A program made the position numbers and the translations under genes. Shown here piece by piece: positions 15,513 to 24,300 of a DNA stretch of 59,978 nucleotides; within the stretch, counting starts at the first letter, position 1; the number at the start of each line of letters is the position of its first letter. The notes under the pieces are model-generated. The model was not told the origin of the DNA and did no database searches. It was given only the letters and a program-made list of their open reading frames with translations. The DNA is from a virus. The stretch spans positions 1-59,978 of the IMG/VR virus record IMGVR_UViG_3300036781_000826. One strand, 5' to 3'.

Positions 15513-16280
15513 ATGGGCGATCCGACGACTGCGCCTGGGCGCCCCATGGTGGGCAAGATCCAGAGCGACCAAGACCACGCCGACCTCCTGACCTACCACG
15601 TCACGGTCATCCGCCAGGAGATGGCCAAGGTCGAGAAGGCCAAGGGGCCGCTGGACGAGGTGAAGGCCGAAGTCTCCGACGCCCAGGAAGTGCTGACCAA
15701 GGCGTTCAACACGGCGAAAGGCGATCTCGGTCGAGGCTACAGCCGCAAGTACCTGGAAGGGCTGATCGCCGACGGCAGGCTGCGCACGACCGAGCTCGCG
15801 GACCTCGAAGTCCAGCGCGCCCGGGACAAGGGCGTCCTCAACCAGCCGGTCTACGGGATGCAGCCGGAACTGTTCCCAGGCCCTGAGACGCCGGCAGCGA
15901 CCAAGGACGACATGGCCTGGGAAGCGGAAGGTTATGCCCGCGGCCTGCGCGGCGATCTGAAGGAACTTCAGGACGGCGACCCGCCGGCCATGCACCAGGC
16001 GCTGATGCGCGGCTTCCGGGAAGGCCAGCGCGTCACCGGCGAGCGCTTCGTCCGGGCCCAGGCATTGCGCAAGGCTGCTGAGACGCCTGACGCCGGCGCG
16101 AAGATCGTCAACCTCAATAAGACCGAGCCGACGGAGAAGCAGAAGGCGGCTGCGATCAAGGCCTCCGAAAAGCTCGCCCGCGAAAGCCTCGGCGCGCCGG
16201 CGCCAGGACCCAAGGGCCCGGAGCTGAAGCCGGCCAAGGGCGGCAAGACGACCGTCGTCCACGCGGATCCGGTGCACTGA
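15513..16280 (+). CDS. Hypothetical early phage protein
   Basis: A 255-residue protein preceded by AAGGAG. The N-terminal helix LLTYHVTVIRQEMAKVEKAK followed by a long charged helix suggests a coiled-coil DNA-binding layout loosely recalling GapR-type proteins. The C-terminus is a Lys/Pro/Ala-rich tail. The middle (MAWEAEGYARGLRGDLKEL) resembles Rmf/CrpP-like segments of phage proteins. No firm family. Confidence 0.65.
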   Translation: MGDPTTAPGRPMVGKIQSDQDHADLLTYHVTVIRQEMAKVEKAKGPLDEVKAEVSDAQEVLTKAFNTAKGDLGRGYSRKYLEGLIADGRLRTTELADLEVQRARDKGVLNQPVYGMQPELFPGPETPAATKDDMAWEAEGYARGLRGDLKELQDGDPPAMHQALMRGFREGQRVTGERFVRAQALRKAAETPDAGAKIVNLNKTEPTEKQKAAAIKASEKLARESLGAPAPGPKGPELKPAKGGKTTVVHADPVH

Positions 16281-16795
16281 TGACGGGCGGCAGGCGTCAA
16301 GCTGATCCGGCGGCGGCCTTCTGGGCCCGCGTCGACATGTCGGGTGGCCCCGACGCCTGCTGGCCTTTCGATGCCTGCAAGGGCGAGAACATCTATGGCC
16401 AGCTGCACTGGCGGGATGAAGGCGGTGAGCGATACGAGAAAGCTCATCGCCGGGCCTTTGAGCTGGCGAACGGCCGGTTGCCGAAGGGTAGGGGACGCGG
16501 CTGCGACCTGATCCGGCACACCTGCGATTTCAAACCGTGCTGCAATCCCGCTCACCTGATCGACGGGAGCCAACTGCAGAACGTCCACGACGCGATGGAG
16601 CGTGGCCAGTACGCCCCGCCGCCGACCTTCCGCGGCGAGGATCATCCCCGCGCCAAGCTCTCCCGCGCCGCCGTTCGAACCGCGCGCGAAGCAGCCTTAG
16701 CGGGCGCGAGCTGTGCGGCGCTGGCACGCGGCGCGGGCGTCGGCTGGACCACCATGAGCCATGCACTCGCCGGGAGGACCTGGGCCGATGCATAG
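16280..16795 (+). CDS. HNH endonuclease (HNH_3 type)
   Basis: A 171-residue protein. CDLIRHTCDFKPCCNPAHL followed by GSQLQNVHDAMERGQ is the HNH_3 nuclease motif found in phage HNH and homing-type endonucleases. The C-terminal 45 residues (AKLSRAAVRTAREAALAG) form a DNA-binding HTH-like region. It starts at a TGATG junction and overlaps the next gene by 8 bases. Confidence 0.85.
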   Translation: MTGGRRQADPAAAFWARVDMSGGPDACWPFDACKGENIYGQLHWRDEGGERYEKAHRRAFELANGRLPKGRGRGCDLIRHTCDFKPCCNPAHLIDGSQLQNVHDAMERGQYAPPPTFRGEDHPRAKLSRAAVRTAREAALAGASCAALARGAGVGWTTMSHALAGRTWADA

Positions 16796-17189
16796 GCCTC
16801 ACCCTGTCAAACAATCCGAAGCGGCCCTGCACATGGCCGTCGCCCGCTTTCTGGCTATCGCGTGGCCGGCCGAGTTGCCGTGGACGCATTTCCCGGCCGG
16901 AGAGTTCCGGTCGAAGGCGACCGCGGGCAAGCTCAAGGCGATGGGACTGAAGCCCGGCTGGCCAGACTTCATCTTCGTGTTCCCCAACGGCCAATTCGCC
17001 GGTCTCGAATTGAAGGTCGGCGCCAACGGGCTGTCGCTGGTCCAAGTCGACCTGCGTCAGCGCCTGATGGCCTGCAACGCTGGCTACGCGGTCGCGACCT
17101 CTATGGAGGAGGTCGAAGAGGTTCTCATCCGCTGGAGCGCCGCCTTCAGCCTCACGCTGCGGGCCCGTCTCATGCGGAGCGCCGCATGA
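16788..17189 (+). CDS. VRR-NUC domain nuclease
   Basis: A 133-residue protein starting MHRPHPVKQSEAALHMAVAR. It carries GLKPGWPDFIFVFPNGQFAGLELK, shown here in two pieces as PGWPDFIFV (catalytic Asp) and GLELK (Glu-x-Lys), the VRR-NUC signature. Such phage proteins are thought to be structure-specific endonucleases, likely used in recombination or resolution of replication forks. Confidence 0.88.
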   Translation: MHRPHPVKQSEAALHMAVARFLAIAWPAELPWTHFPAGEFRSKATAGKLKAMGLKPGWPDFIFVFPNGQFAGLELKVGANGLSLVQVDLRQRLMACNAGYAVATSMEEVEEVLIRWSAAFSLTLRARLMRSAA

Positions 17190-17485
17190 TCGGCCTCACC
17201 CCGATGCAGGCTAAGGCGCTGAAGGCTGTGGCTCACCTGACGAGCGAGTTGGGCGTCGCGCCGAGCTATAGCGAACTCTGTCAGGAGCTCGGCCTGGTCA
17301 GCAAAGGCGGCGTGATGCGCCTGCTCTATGCTCTGCGCGAGCGCGGCGCCGTGGAGTTTATCCCGCAAAAGGCTCGTTCCGTCCGGATCATCGCCGACAT
17401 GCCGGGGCTGGAGACGCGAAGCACGACCGACCTTCAGGCCCTGCGCCGCGAGATTGATCGCATCCTCAGGTCGAGGGCGAGCTGA
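17186..17485 (+). CDS. LexA-type winged-helix regulator without protease domain
   Basis: A 99-residue protein. Residues 1-72 (LTPMQAKALKAVAHL, GVAPSYSELCQELGL, GGVMRLLYALRERGAVEFI) match the LexA DNA-binding domain, but the C-terminal peptidase domain is absent. It may compete for SOS boxes or control phage promoters. Coupled by ATGA to both neighbours; directly upstream of the GcrA-like gene. Confidence 0.8.
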   Translation: MIGLTPMQAKALKAVAHLTSELGVAPSYSELCQELGLVSKGGVMRLLYALRERGAVEFIPQKARSVRIIADMPGLETRSTTDLQALRREIDRILRSRAS

Positions 17486-18060
17486 TGGCCCGGGGCGACG
17501 TCGATTGGAACAAGGAAAACCTCGATCGCCTGAAGTCTGGCGTGGAGGCGGGCGACAGCTATTCGCAAATCGCCGACCGCATCCCGGGATGCACCAGATC
17601 CGGCGCCATCGGAAAGGCGAGGCGCATGGGCTATTCGCAGCCAGCCGCAGCCTCGAAGCCGTCTAGGATGCTTCGCGCACCTGCGGTCGCGCGGGCGCCC
17701 AGCCAGAACGCGGGCTTGGCGTTCAAGACACGCTCGTTCGGCGGTTCGGCGATCTACAAGGGTGAGCCCACTACGAGCCCGCTTAAAAAGCGGCTCGATG
17801 TGGCGATGGCCAATGCCGCCTGCGAGCCGCTCCCTACGCCCGATGGGGAACTTGCCCCGACCTGCACCCTCGTCCAGCTCGGCGCCCACATGTGCAAGTG
17901 GCCAATCGGCGATCCGATGGTCGAGGGCTTCGGCTTCTGCGGCCGGATCACTGGAGACCTTTACTGCGATACTCACCTGGAGCGCGCCTGGTCGCCGGTC
18001 CCGAAGAACCGCCCGAGGACGGGCAACGAACTCGCCAGGAGCTTGCGCCGGTATGTTTGA
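17485..18060 (+). CDS. GcrA-like cell-cycle regulator
   Basis: A 191-residue protein. The N-terminal helices (WNKENLDRLKSGVEAGDSYS, then IADRIPGCTRSGAIGKARRMGY) match the GcrA DNA-binding region. The C-terminal sigma-interacting region has CTLVQLGAHMCKWPIGDP, FGFCGR and LYCDTHLERAW, with C127, C137, C152, C161 and H164. In Caulobacter, GcrA binds sigma70-RNA polymerase and promoters methylated at GANTC. The phage copy may steer host or phage transcription in the same way. It lies two genes before the DNA methyltransferase. Confidence 0.9.
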   Translation: MARGDVDWNKENLDRLKSGVEAGDSYSQIADRIPGCTRSGAIGKARRMGYSQPAAASKPSRMLRAPAVARAPSQNAGLAFKTRSFGGSAIYKGEPTTSPLKKRLDVAMANAACEPLPTPDGELAPTCTLVQLGAHMCKWPIGDPMVEGFGFCGRITGDLYCDTHLERAWSPVPKNRPRTGNELARSLRRYV

Positions 18061-18451
18061 CTGGCCCTGCAAACCCCTGATGGCCGACGACCTCGTCGCC
18101 ATCGATGCGACGCGCTGGCGGGTTTTCCCGCGCGCTACCGTCGTGGCGATCGCCGAGGCGTGGAACGCCGGCCTCAACACAGCGACGATGGCCGCTGATC
18201 TGGAATGCCGTCCGGGCTCGATCCGGGTGCTCATCGGCAAGTTGACCCAGGTCGGCGTCGCCCTTCGAACCGCTGTGGACCCTTCGACTGTCGCGACCAG
18301 GGAAATCGCGCGGAAGAGGTCGCCCGCGGCGGAGGCGATGGCCCAGGAGCAGTTCGCGCGCCTGCGTCGTGTCGCCGCCTGGGATCCTGCCGCGCGGCGC
18401 GCCCTGGAACTCTACGAGCGTGGCCGCAAGGCGCCGGCGGTCACGCCATGA
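18053..18451 (+). CDS. GcrA-N-terminus-like HTH protein
   Basis: A 132-residue protein overlapping the GcrA-like gene by 8 bases. Residues 20-70 (VVAIAEAWNAGLNTATMAAD, then LECRPGSIRVLIGKLTQVGV) form an HTH of the same general kind as in GcrA and related Myb/SANT-like phage proteins. The C-terminus is basic. A second regulator is likely; targets unknown. Confidence 0.65.
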   Translation: MFDWPCKPLMADDLVAIDATRWRVFPRATVVAIAEAWNAGLNTATMAADLECRPGSIRVLIGKLTQVGVALRTAVDPSTVATREIARKRSPAAEAMAQEQFARLRRVAAWDPAARRALELYERGRKAPAVTP

Positions 18452-18744
18452 AGGCCGACTATTCCGTGAGCGTCCCGATGGCCAGCGCGCGCACTGCTCG
18501 CGCCGGGCTGATGGAGGCGCGGGCCAAGGTCGCCTTCTGGGACGTGCCGGTCGAGATGGCGCTCGCGTGCTCGTCGTCGGCGTTCAAGTCGGTGATCTGG
18601 GCGCGCTACGGCCAGGGCGAACATCCCGCGCCGAACGCGCGGGTGATCGTCAGCGGCAGCCGCTTCTTCGCGACGATCTCCTTTCCCGGTCATCACGACA
18701 TGCACCTGCCGCTCGACTGCTGGACGATGGAGAATGGGCGGTGA
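18448..18744 (+). CDS. Hypothetical phage protein
   Basis: A 98-residue protein starting MKADYSVSVPMASARTARAG in an ATGA overlap. It contains EMALACSSSAFKSVIWARYG and a beta-rich end (RVIVSGSRFFATISFPGH). Its stop overlaps the GTG of the helicase/methylase gene. Function unknown; possibly a partner of it. Confidence 0.65.
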   Translation: MKADYSVSVPMASARTARAGLMEARAKVAFWDVPVEMALACSSSAFKSVIWARYGQGEHPAPNARVIVSGSRFFATISFPGHHDMHLPLDCWTMENGR

Positions 18745-21257
18745 GCGGCGCCTATCAGTCCTTCCTTGAGCAGAAGGCGATCGCCGCGCCGTCGACGGGC
18801 TTTCACGTCGAGCAGGACGACCTGCATCCATGGCTCAAGCCGCACTGCCGGGCCATCGTGCAATGGGGCTTGGCCGGCGGCTCGCGCGCCTATTTCACGG
18901 CCTATGGACTGCACAAGACCTCGATGCAACTGGAGAGCCTGCGTCAGATCGTGAAGCGTGAGGGGGGCCCGGCGCTGCAGGTCGCGCCGCTCGGGGTTCG
19001 CCAGGAATTCATCGACGAAGCCGTCAACCTGCAGATGGACCTGCCGTTCATCCGTTCAGAGGCAGAAATCCGCGACAACCAGGTGAACCTGGTCAACTAC
19101 GAGACGATCCGCGACGGCAAGATCGACCCGGCGCTGTTCACTGCCGCCAGCCTGGATGAGGCGGACGTTCTTCGCTCCTACGGGTCGAAGACCTTCCAGG
19201 AGTTCCTGCCCGCCTTTGAGCCTGTCAGGTTCAAGTTTGTCGCGACGGCGACGCCTTCGCCGAACCGCTTCAAGGAACTGATCCACTACGCCGGATTCCT
19301 GGGGGTCTGCGACACTGGCCATGCCCTGACGAGGTTCTTCCAGCGCAACAGCGAAAAGGCCAACGACCTCACGCTCTACCCCCACAAGGAGGACGAGTTC
19401 TGGTTGTGGGTTTCGACCTGGGCCATCTTCCTTCAGAAGCCTAGCGACCTCGGCTTCAGCGACGTCGGCTACGAACTGCCTGAGCTCGAAGTCCGCTGGC
19501 ACGAAGTCCAGGCCAATATCGGCGACGCCGGCGCGGACAGTCGCGGCCAGATGAAGCTGATGCGCGACGCTGCAGTCGGCCTTCAGGATGCGGCCCGCGA
19601 GAAGCGCGACACGCTTCCGGTGCGGATCGCCAAGCTGAAGGAGCTGCGGGAAGCGGAGCCCGAGAACCACTTCATCCTCTGGCACGACCTGGAGGATGAG
19701 CGCCGTGCGATCGAGCAGGCGTTGCCGACCGTCCAGTCGGTCTATGGGACCCAGGACCTGAACGAACGTGAGGCCGTCGTCCGCGGCTTCAAGAACGGAA
19801 CGGTCACTGACCTAGCCGCCAAGCCCGTGATGCTGGGCGCCGGCGGCAACCTCCAGCGGCACTGCCACCGCGCGATCTTCGCCGGCATCGGCCACAAGTT
19901 CCGCGACATCGCCCAGGCTTGGCACCGCATCCAGCGGTTCGGCCAGACGGAGAAGGTGGTGATCGACATGATCTACGCCGAGACCGAGCGGGAGGTCCGG
20001 CGGAGCTTCGAAGCTAAATGGGCGCGCGACACCGAGTTGCGCGCCCGCATGACCGAGATCATCCGCAAATACGGCCTCGGCCGGCTGGCACCAGAAGAGG
20101 CGATGCGCCGAAGCATCGGCGTCAAGCGCCAGATCCAAAGCGGTGAGGCGTGGACCGCCGTCCTGAACGACAGCGTGGCCGAGTGCGCGAGCCTGCCGAG
20201 CGACCATTTCGGGCTCATCGTCACCTCCGTCCCTTTCGGAACGCAGTACGAGTACTGCGAGAGCTACAACGATTTCGGCCACAACGAGGACAACGCGGCC
20301 TTCTTCCTACAGATGGACTTCCTGACGCCGGAGCTGCTCAGGATCCTGCGGCCCGGCCGGGTCCTGGCCGTCCACGTCAAGGACCGCATTCTGTTCGGCA
20401 ACGTGACGGGGCTAGGCTTCCCGACCGTCGAGCCCTTCCACGCCGACTGCATCGCCCACTACCGGCGCCATGGCTTCCACCTCATGGCCGTCCGCCCGGT
20501 GGAGACGGACGTCGTCCGCGAGAACAACCAGACCTACCGCCTCGGCTATTCCGAGATGCGCAAGGACGCGACGAAGATGGGGTCCGGCTCGCCGGAATAC
20601 ATCCTGTTCTTCCGCAAAGCCCAGACCGATCTCTCGCGCGGCTACGCGGACGATCCGGTGACCAAGCGGCTGGACGATTACAGCCTCGCGCGCTGGCAGA
20701 TCGATGCGGCGGCCTACTGGCGCTCCGGCGGCGACCGATACATGACCGCCGACGAGCTGGCGGCCCTTCCGCCGAAGATGCTCCAGCGCGCGTTCCGAGA
20801 GCAGTCGGGGAGGGTCGTCTACGATCACGACGACCATGTCCGCCTGGCGGAGGCCCTGGCCAAGCGAGGCGCGCTTCCCAAGACCTTCGCCGCGCTGGCG
20901 CTGGAATCGCCCACCGGCGTGGTGTGGACTGACATCCTGCGCATGGCGACCCTGAACGCCGACCAGTCTATGGGCGGCCGGGAAAAGCACGTCTGCCCGC
21001 TGCAGATCGACATCGTCGACCGCATCATCCGCTTCTGTTCCGACCGCGGCGACCTCGTGTTCGACCCCTTCGCCGGCTTGGGAACGGTTCCCGTCCGGGC
21101 CGTGACCCTCGGGCGCCGCGGCTATGGATCTGAGCTCAACGAGCAGTACTTCCGCGACAGCCTACGCTACCTGATGGCGGCGGAGTTCGAAGCCCGTCAG
21201 CCGACGCTCTTCGACATCCTGGACGCCGGCCGCAACATCGACGCGGAGGCAGCATGA
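18741..21257 (+). CDS. Helicase-DNA methyltransferase fusion (beta-class)
   Basis: An 838-residue protein starting at GTG 18741 (GTGA). The N-terminal half is a superfamily II helicase: GLHKTSMQLE in the Walker A place, VAPLGVRQEF, LDEADVLRS, VATATPSPNR and a C-terminal HRIQRFGQT motif VI. The C-terminal half is a DNA methyltransferase with IVTSVPF (motif IV) before DPFAGLGT (motif I), the beta-class order also used by CcrM. It should methylate adenine N6 or cytosine N4. Walker A has His where GLGKT-type relatives have Gly. This fused architecture is known in phages; target sequence unknown. Confidence 0.88.
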   Translation: MSGAYQSFLEQKAIAAPSTGFHVEQDDLHPWLKPHCRAIVQWGLAGGSRAYFTAYGLHKTSMQLESLRQIVKREGGPALQVAPLGVRQEFIDEAVNLQMDLPFIRSEAEIRDNQVNLVNYETIRDGKIDPALFTAASLDEADVLRSYGSKTFQEFLPAFEPVRFKFVATATPSPNRFKELIHYAGFLGVCDTGHALTRFFQRNSEKANDLTLYPHKEDEFWLWVSTWAIFLQKPSDLGFSDVGYELPELEVRWHEVQANIGDAGADSRGQMKLMRDAAVGLQDAAREKRDTLPVRIAKLKELREAEPENHFILWHDLEDERRAIEQALPTVQSVYGTQDLNEREAVVRGFKNGTVTDLAAKPVMLGAGGNLQRHCHRAIFAGIGHKFRDIAQAWHRIQRFGQTEKVVIDMIYAETEREVRRSFEAKWARDTELRARMTEIIRKYGLGRLAPEEAMRRSIGVKRQIQSGEAWTAVLNDSVAECASLPSDHFGLIVTSVPFGTQYEYCESYNDFGHNEDNAAFFLQMDFLTPELLRILRPGRVLAVHVKDRILFGNVTGLGFPTVEPFHADCIAHYRRHGFHLMAVRPVETDVVRENNQTYRLGYSEMRKDATKMGSGSPEYILFFRKAQTDLSRGYADDPVTKRLDDYSLARWQIDAAAYWRSGGDRYMTADELAALPPKMLQRAFREQSGRVVYDHDDHVRLAEALAKRGALPKTFAALALESPTGVVWTDILRMATLNADQSMGGREKHVCPLQIDIVDRIIRFCSDRGDLVFDPFAGLGTVPVRAVTLGRRGYGSELNEQYFRDSLRYLMAAEFEARQPTLFDILDAGRNIDAEAA

Positions 21258-23836
21258 ACCTCGCGCTGCACCCTAACCACCCCGATGCCCAGGTAGAGCA
21301 CCTGCCGGCAAATATTGATGCCGAGCAGGCGCTGCTGGGCGCGCTGCTCTACGACAACGCGGCCTACGAGCGTATCGGCGACCACCTGCGGCCGACCCAC
21401 TTCTACGATCCGTTCCACCAGCGCCTGTTCGCAGCAATCGAGACCGACCTGCGGAAGGGCCAACTCGCCGAGCCAATCCTCATCAGCGAGCGCTTCCATG
21501 CCGACGAAGGCTTCGAGCAACTCGGGGGCGTGCGCTACCTCGCCGACCTGGTCGATCGCGCCCCGCCGGCCGCCAATGCAGCGCAATATGCCCGCGCGGT
21601 GTACGACCTGGCCATTCGGCGGGATCTGATCAGGCTCTCCGGCGAGATCGCACTCCGTGCCCGCGCCGGCGGCGATGACGAGCTCGACGGACGCGCCCAG
21701 GTCGAAGCCGCGGAGGCTGACCTCTTCCGCATGGTGCAGACCGAAGGCGCCGGCCAGGGCTTCCAGACCTTCGAGCATTACCTCACCGGCGCCGTGCAGA
21801 TGGCTGCGGAGGCCTATAGCCGCGACGGCGGCCTTTCCGGGCTCTCCACCGGCCTGCTCGACCTCGATCAGAAGCTCGGGGGCTTGCACGCCTCGGACCT
21901 GATCATCATCGCCGCCAGGCCCTCCATGGGGAAAGCCCAGCCGCTCGACGCTGGCGTCTTGCTCGCCGATGGCCGGTTCATGGCGATGGGCAGCCTGCGC
22001 ATGGGCGACCAACTGGCGTCCGTGGATGGGGAACCTTCGACCGTCACAGGCGTGCACCCCCAGGGCGAGAAGGAAATCTTCCGGGTCACGCTCTCCGATG
22101 GCCGCTCGGCGGAAGCCTGCGCCGATCACCTGTGGCGCGTCTGCTACCGCGGCTGGCCGGAGCCCCGCATCCTGAAGACGTCCGAGATCGCCGACATGCT
22201 GGAGCGCTCGCGGTATCGCGACCGGCTCTGGATCGACAGCCACAGCGGGGACTTCGGTGACCGCGCAGGCTTGCGTCTGGACCCCTACGTGCTTGGCGCA
22301 CTGATCGGAGACGGCAAGCTCAGCGATAGGACTCCGGTCATCACCTCGATCGATCCCGAAGTGATCACCGAGATGAACCGCAGGCTGGCACCCGACATGG
22401 AGGCCGGCCGAGCCTGGAACGACATCACCTTCCGCGTCCGTACCATCGGCGGCGGCAACCGCGTCGGCGTGCAGGGAATGGTCCCCAACCGGGTCACGGC
22501 GGCACTTGAGGCCATGGGCCTGCACGGCTGCCGCAGCGAGGACAAGTTCATCCCGCCCGAATACCTGAGCGCCTGCCGCGCCGCACGCCTGGCGCTTCTG
22601 CGCGGGCTTCTCGACACTGACGGCTGGGTTGAGACCTTCGGCGCCGTGCGGTTCTGCACGACGAGCCCTCGCCTCGCGCGAGATGTCGTTGACCTCGTCC
22701 GGTCGCTCGGCGGCCGGGCCGGTGTCGGCAAGAGGGCACCGTTCTACCGAAAGGACGGCGAGTGCCGCGAAGGGCTGCCAGCGTTCACCCTGAACATCCA
22801 AGGTCTCGCCGGCGATGACCTCTTCATGATCCGTCGCAAGGCCATCCGCGTCGCGCCCCCGAAGCGGGTCAAGCGCCTCACGATCGCCGCGGTGACCTAC
22901 GGCCGCAAGGCCCAGGCTCAGTGCATCACTGTCAGCCACCCGAGCCGCCTCTACATCACCGACGACTACGTCGTGACCCACAACTCCGCGCTGGCCTGCA
23001 ACATCGCCTTCGACGTCGCCAAGCACTACGTCTGGGAACCCCAGCCAGACGGATCGAGGAAGACGGTACGGGGTGGGGTGGTGGCCTTCTTCAGCCTGGA
23101 GATGGGCGGCGAGCAGTTGGCGATGCGCCTGCTGGCCGAGGTCTCCGGCGTGTCGAGCGATCGCCTCCGCAAAGGCGACATCAATCCCCAAGAATTCGGC
23201 CGGATCCGCGACGCGGCAACGGAGATCCAGAACGCGCCGCTGCACATCGACGCCACCGGCGGACTGGCGCTCTCCAAGCTGTGCACCCGGGCCCGCCGGC
23301 TGAAGCGAACGGTTGGCCTCGACCTTGTCGTGGTGGACTACCTGCAGCTCATCGACAGCGGCATCGGCGGCAGGGACAACCGGGTCCAGCAAGTCAGCCT
23401 CATCACCTCCACGCTCAAAGCGCTCGCCAAGGAGTTGGCGATCCCGGTGATTGCGCTGGCCCAGCTCTCCCGCAACGTCGAAAGCCGCGACGACAAGAAG
23501 CCCCAGCTCTCCGACCTGCGGGAATCCGGCTCCATCGAGCAGGATGCCGACGTGGTGATGTTCATCTACCGCGAGGCCTACTACCTGAGCCGCACCGAAC
23601 CGCGCGAGGGCACCGACGAGCACCTGAAGTGGCGCGAGGAGATGGACCAAGTCAGCGGGCTCGCCGACATCATCATCGGCAAGCAGCGGCACGGCCCGAT
23701 CGGGAACATCAAGGTCTCGTACAACGAGGACCTGACGAAGTTCGGCAACCTGGTGCGCGACGCCGGGCGCTACGAGGCGCACCGGCAACGCCTCGACTTC
23801 GACCAGCCTCGATATGCGCCGGGGGTGGAAGACTGA
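21254..23836 (+). CDS. dnaB: Replicative DNA helicase DnaB containing an intein
   Basis: An 860-residue precursor. The N-terminal domain (NIDAEQALLGALLYDNAAYE) and RecA-like core (GLSTGLLDLDQKLGGLHASD, LIIIAARPSMGK, VVAFFSLEM, LDLVVVDYLQLI, IALAQLSR, DLRESGSIEQDADV) define DnaB. The Walker A loop is split after GK by residues 228-577; on removal the mature 510-residue helicase reads PSMGK-SALACN. Until splicing occurs the ATPase site is broken, so splicing gates helicase activity. The helicase would unwind phage DNA at the fork. Confidence 0.96.
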   Translation: MNLALHPNHPDAQVEHLPANIDAEQALLGALLYDNAAYERIGDHLRPTHFYDPFHQRLFAAIETDLRKGQLAEPILISERFHADEGFEQLGGVRYLADLVDRAPPAANAAQYARAVYDLAIRRDLIRLSGEIALRARAGGDDELDGRAQVEAAEADLFRMVQTEGAGQGFQTFEHYLTGAVQMAAEAYSRDGGLSGLSTGLLDLDQKLGGLHASDLIIIAARPSMGKAQPLDAGVLLADGRFMAMGSLRMGDQLASVDGEPSTVTGVHPQGEKEIFRVTLSDGRSAEACADHLWRVCYRGWPEPRILKTSEIADMLERSRYRDRLWIDSHSGDFGDRAGLRLDPYVLGALIGDGKLSDRTPVITSIDPEVITEMNRRLAPDMEAGRAWNDITFRVRTIGGGNRVGVQGMVPNRVTAALEAMGLHGCRSEDKFIPPEYLSACRAARLALLRGLLDTDGWVETFGAVRFCTTSPRLARDVVDLVRSLGGRAGVGKRAPFYRKDGECREGLPAFTLNIQGLAGDDLFMIRRKAIRVAPPKRVKRLTIAAVTYGRKAQAQCITVSHPSRLYITDDYVVTHNSALACNIAFDVAKHYVWEPQPDGSRKTVRGGVVAFFSLEMGGEQLAMRLLAEVSGVSSDRLRKGDINPQEFGRIRDAATEIQNAPLHIDATGGLALSKLCTRARRLKRTVGLDLVVVDYLQLIDSGIGGRDNRVQQVSLITSTLKALAKELAIPVIALAQLSRNVESRDDKKPQLSDLRESGSIEQDADVVMFIYREAYYLSRTEPREGTDEHLKWREEMDQVSGLADIIIGKQRHGPIGNIKVSYNEDLTKFGNLVRDAGRYEAHRQRLDFDQPRYAPGVED
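21935..22984 (+). other. DnaB intein, class 3 type, with LAGLIDADG endonuclease
   Basis: 350 residues (228-577 of the precursor) starting Ala-Gln-Pro-Leu-Asp and ending VVTHN before Ser+1. Residue 1 is Ala, so it lacks the usual Cys/Ser nucleophile. It shows the class 3 triplet: Trp in block B (ACADHLWRV), Cys in block F (AQCITVSHPSRLYI) and Thr before the terminal HN. LAGLIDADG motifs are LGALIGDGKL and LLRGLLDTDGWV, so the homing endonuclease looks intact. Confidence 0.93.
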
Positions 23837-24300
23837 TGGCCCGCCCTACGCCCTATCTGCTGATCAACAGGAACGTCTTTGCGCAGCTGTCCGTCGACTT
23901 CACCGCTGAGGAAATCGGCCACGCGATGAAGCTGCTGGCGTGGCTCGCGAGGGGCCGGGAACGGGCCACGGAGCGGCAGCGGGCCAACGTCTGCGGCCTA
24001 GGCTTGACGGCGTGGAGCAACCGCCGCGCGGGCATCATGGGCGCGCTGAAGGTCTTGATCGAAAACAGCGAGCCCCGGGTGCGCGCTGGCCGGCCGCCGA
24101 TCTCCAAGGCGCGGCGCCAAGCGATCCTGGCGCGAGATGGCGCGGTATGCCGCTATTGCGGCGACACCGAAGGGCCGTTCCACGTCGACCACATCAAGCC
24201 GCTCGCGCGCGGTGGATCGAACCGCGACCAGAATCTTGGCGTCGCGTGCGCTGCCTGCAATTTCGCCAAGGCCGCAAAGCTCGTGGCGGAGTGGCTCTGA
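23836..24300 (+). CDS. HNH endonuclease with replication-protein-like N-terminus
   Basis: A 154-residue protein joined to dnaB by TGATG. Residues 1-75 (LLINRNVFAQLSVDFTAEEI, AMKLLAWLARGRERATERQR) resemble the N-terminal part of DUF1376-type phage replication proteins. Residues 90-150 form a classical HNH domain with CxxC zinc pairs: VCRYCGDTEG, FHVDHIKPLARGG, NLGVACAACN. It may be a homing-type nuclease that captured a replication-protein domain, or a replication-linked nickase. Confidence 0.82.
   Translation: MARPTPYLLINRNVFAQLSVDFTAEEIGHAMKLLAWLARGRERATERQRANVCGLGLTAWSNRRAGIMGALKVLIENSEPRVRAGRPPISKARRQAILARDGAVCRYCGDTEGPFHVDHIKPLARGGSNRDQNLGVACAACNFAKAAKLVAEWL

Noticed and set aside
21197-23788. 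Very long open frame on the strand opposite to dnaB (863 codons)
   Set aside because: GC-rich antisense shadow: composition is His/Asp/Val/Gly-rich, there are no domains, and the opposite strand codes for an unmistakable DnaB and intein.
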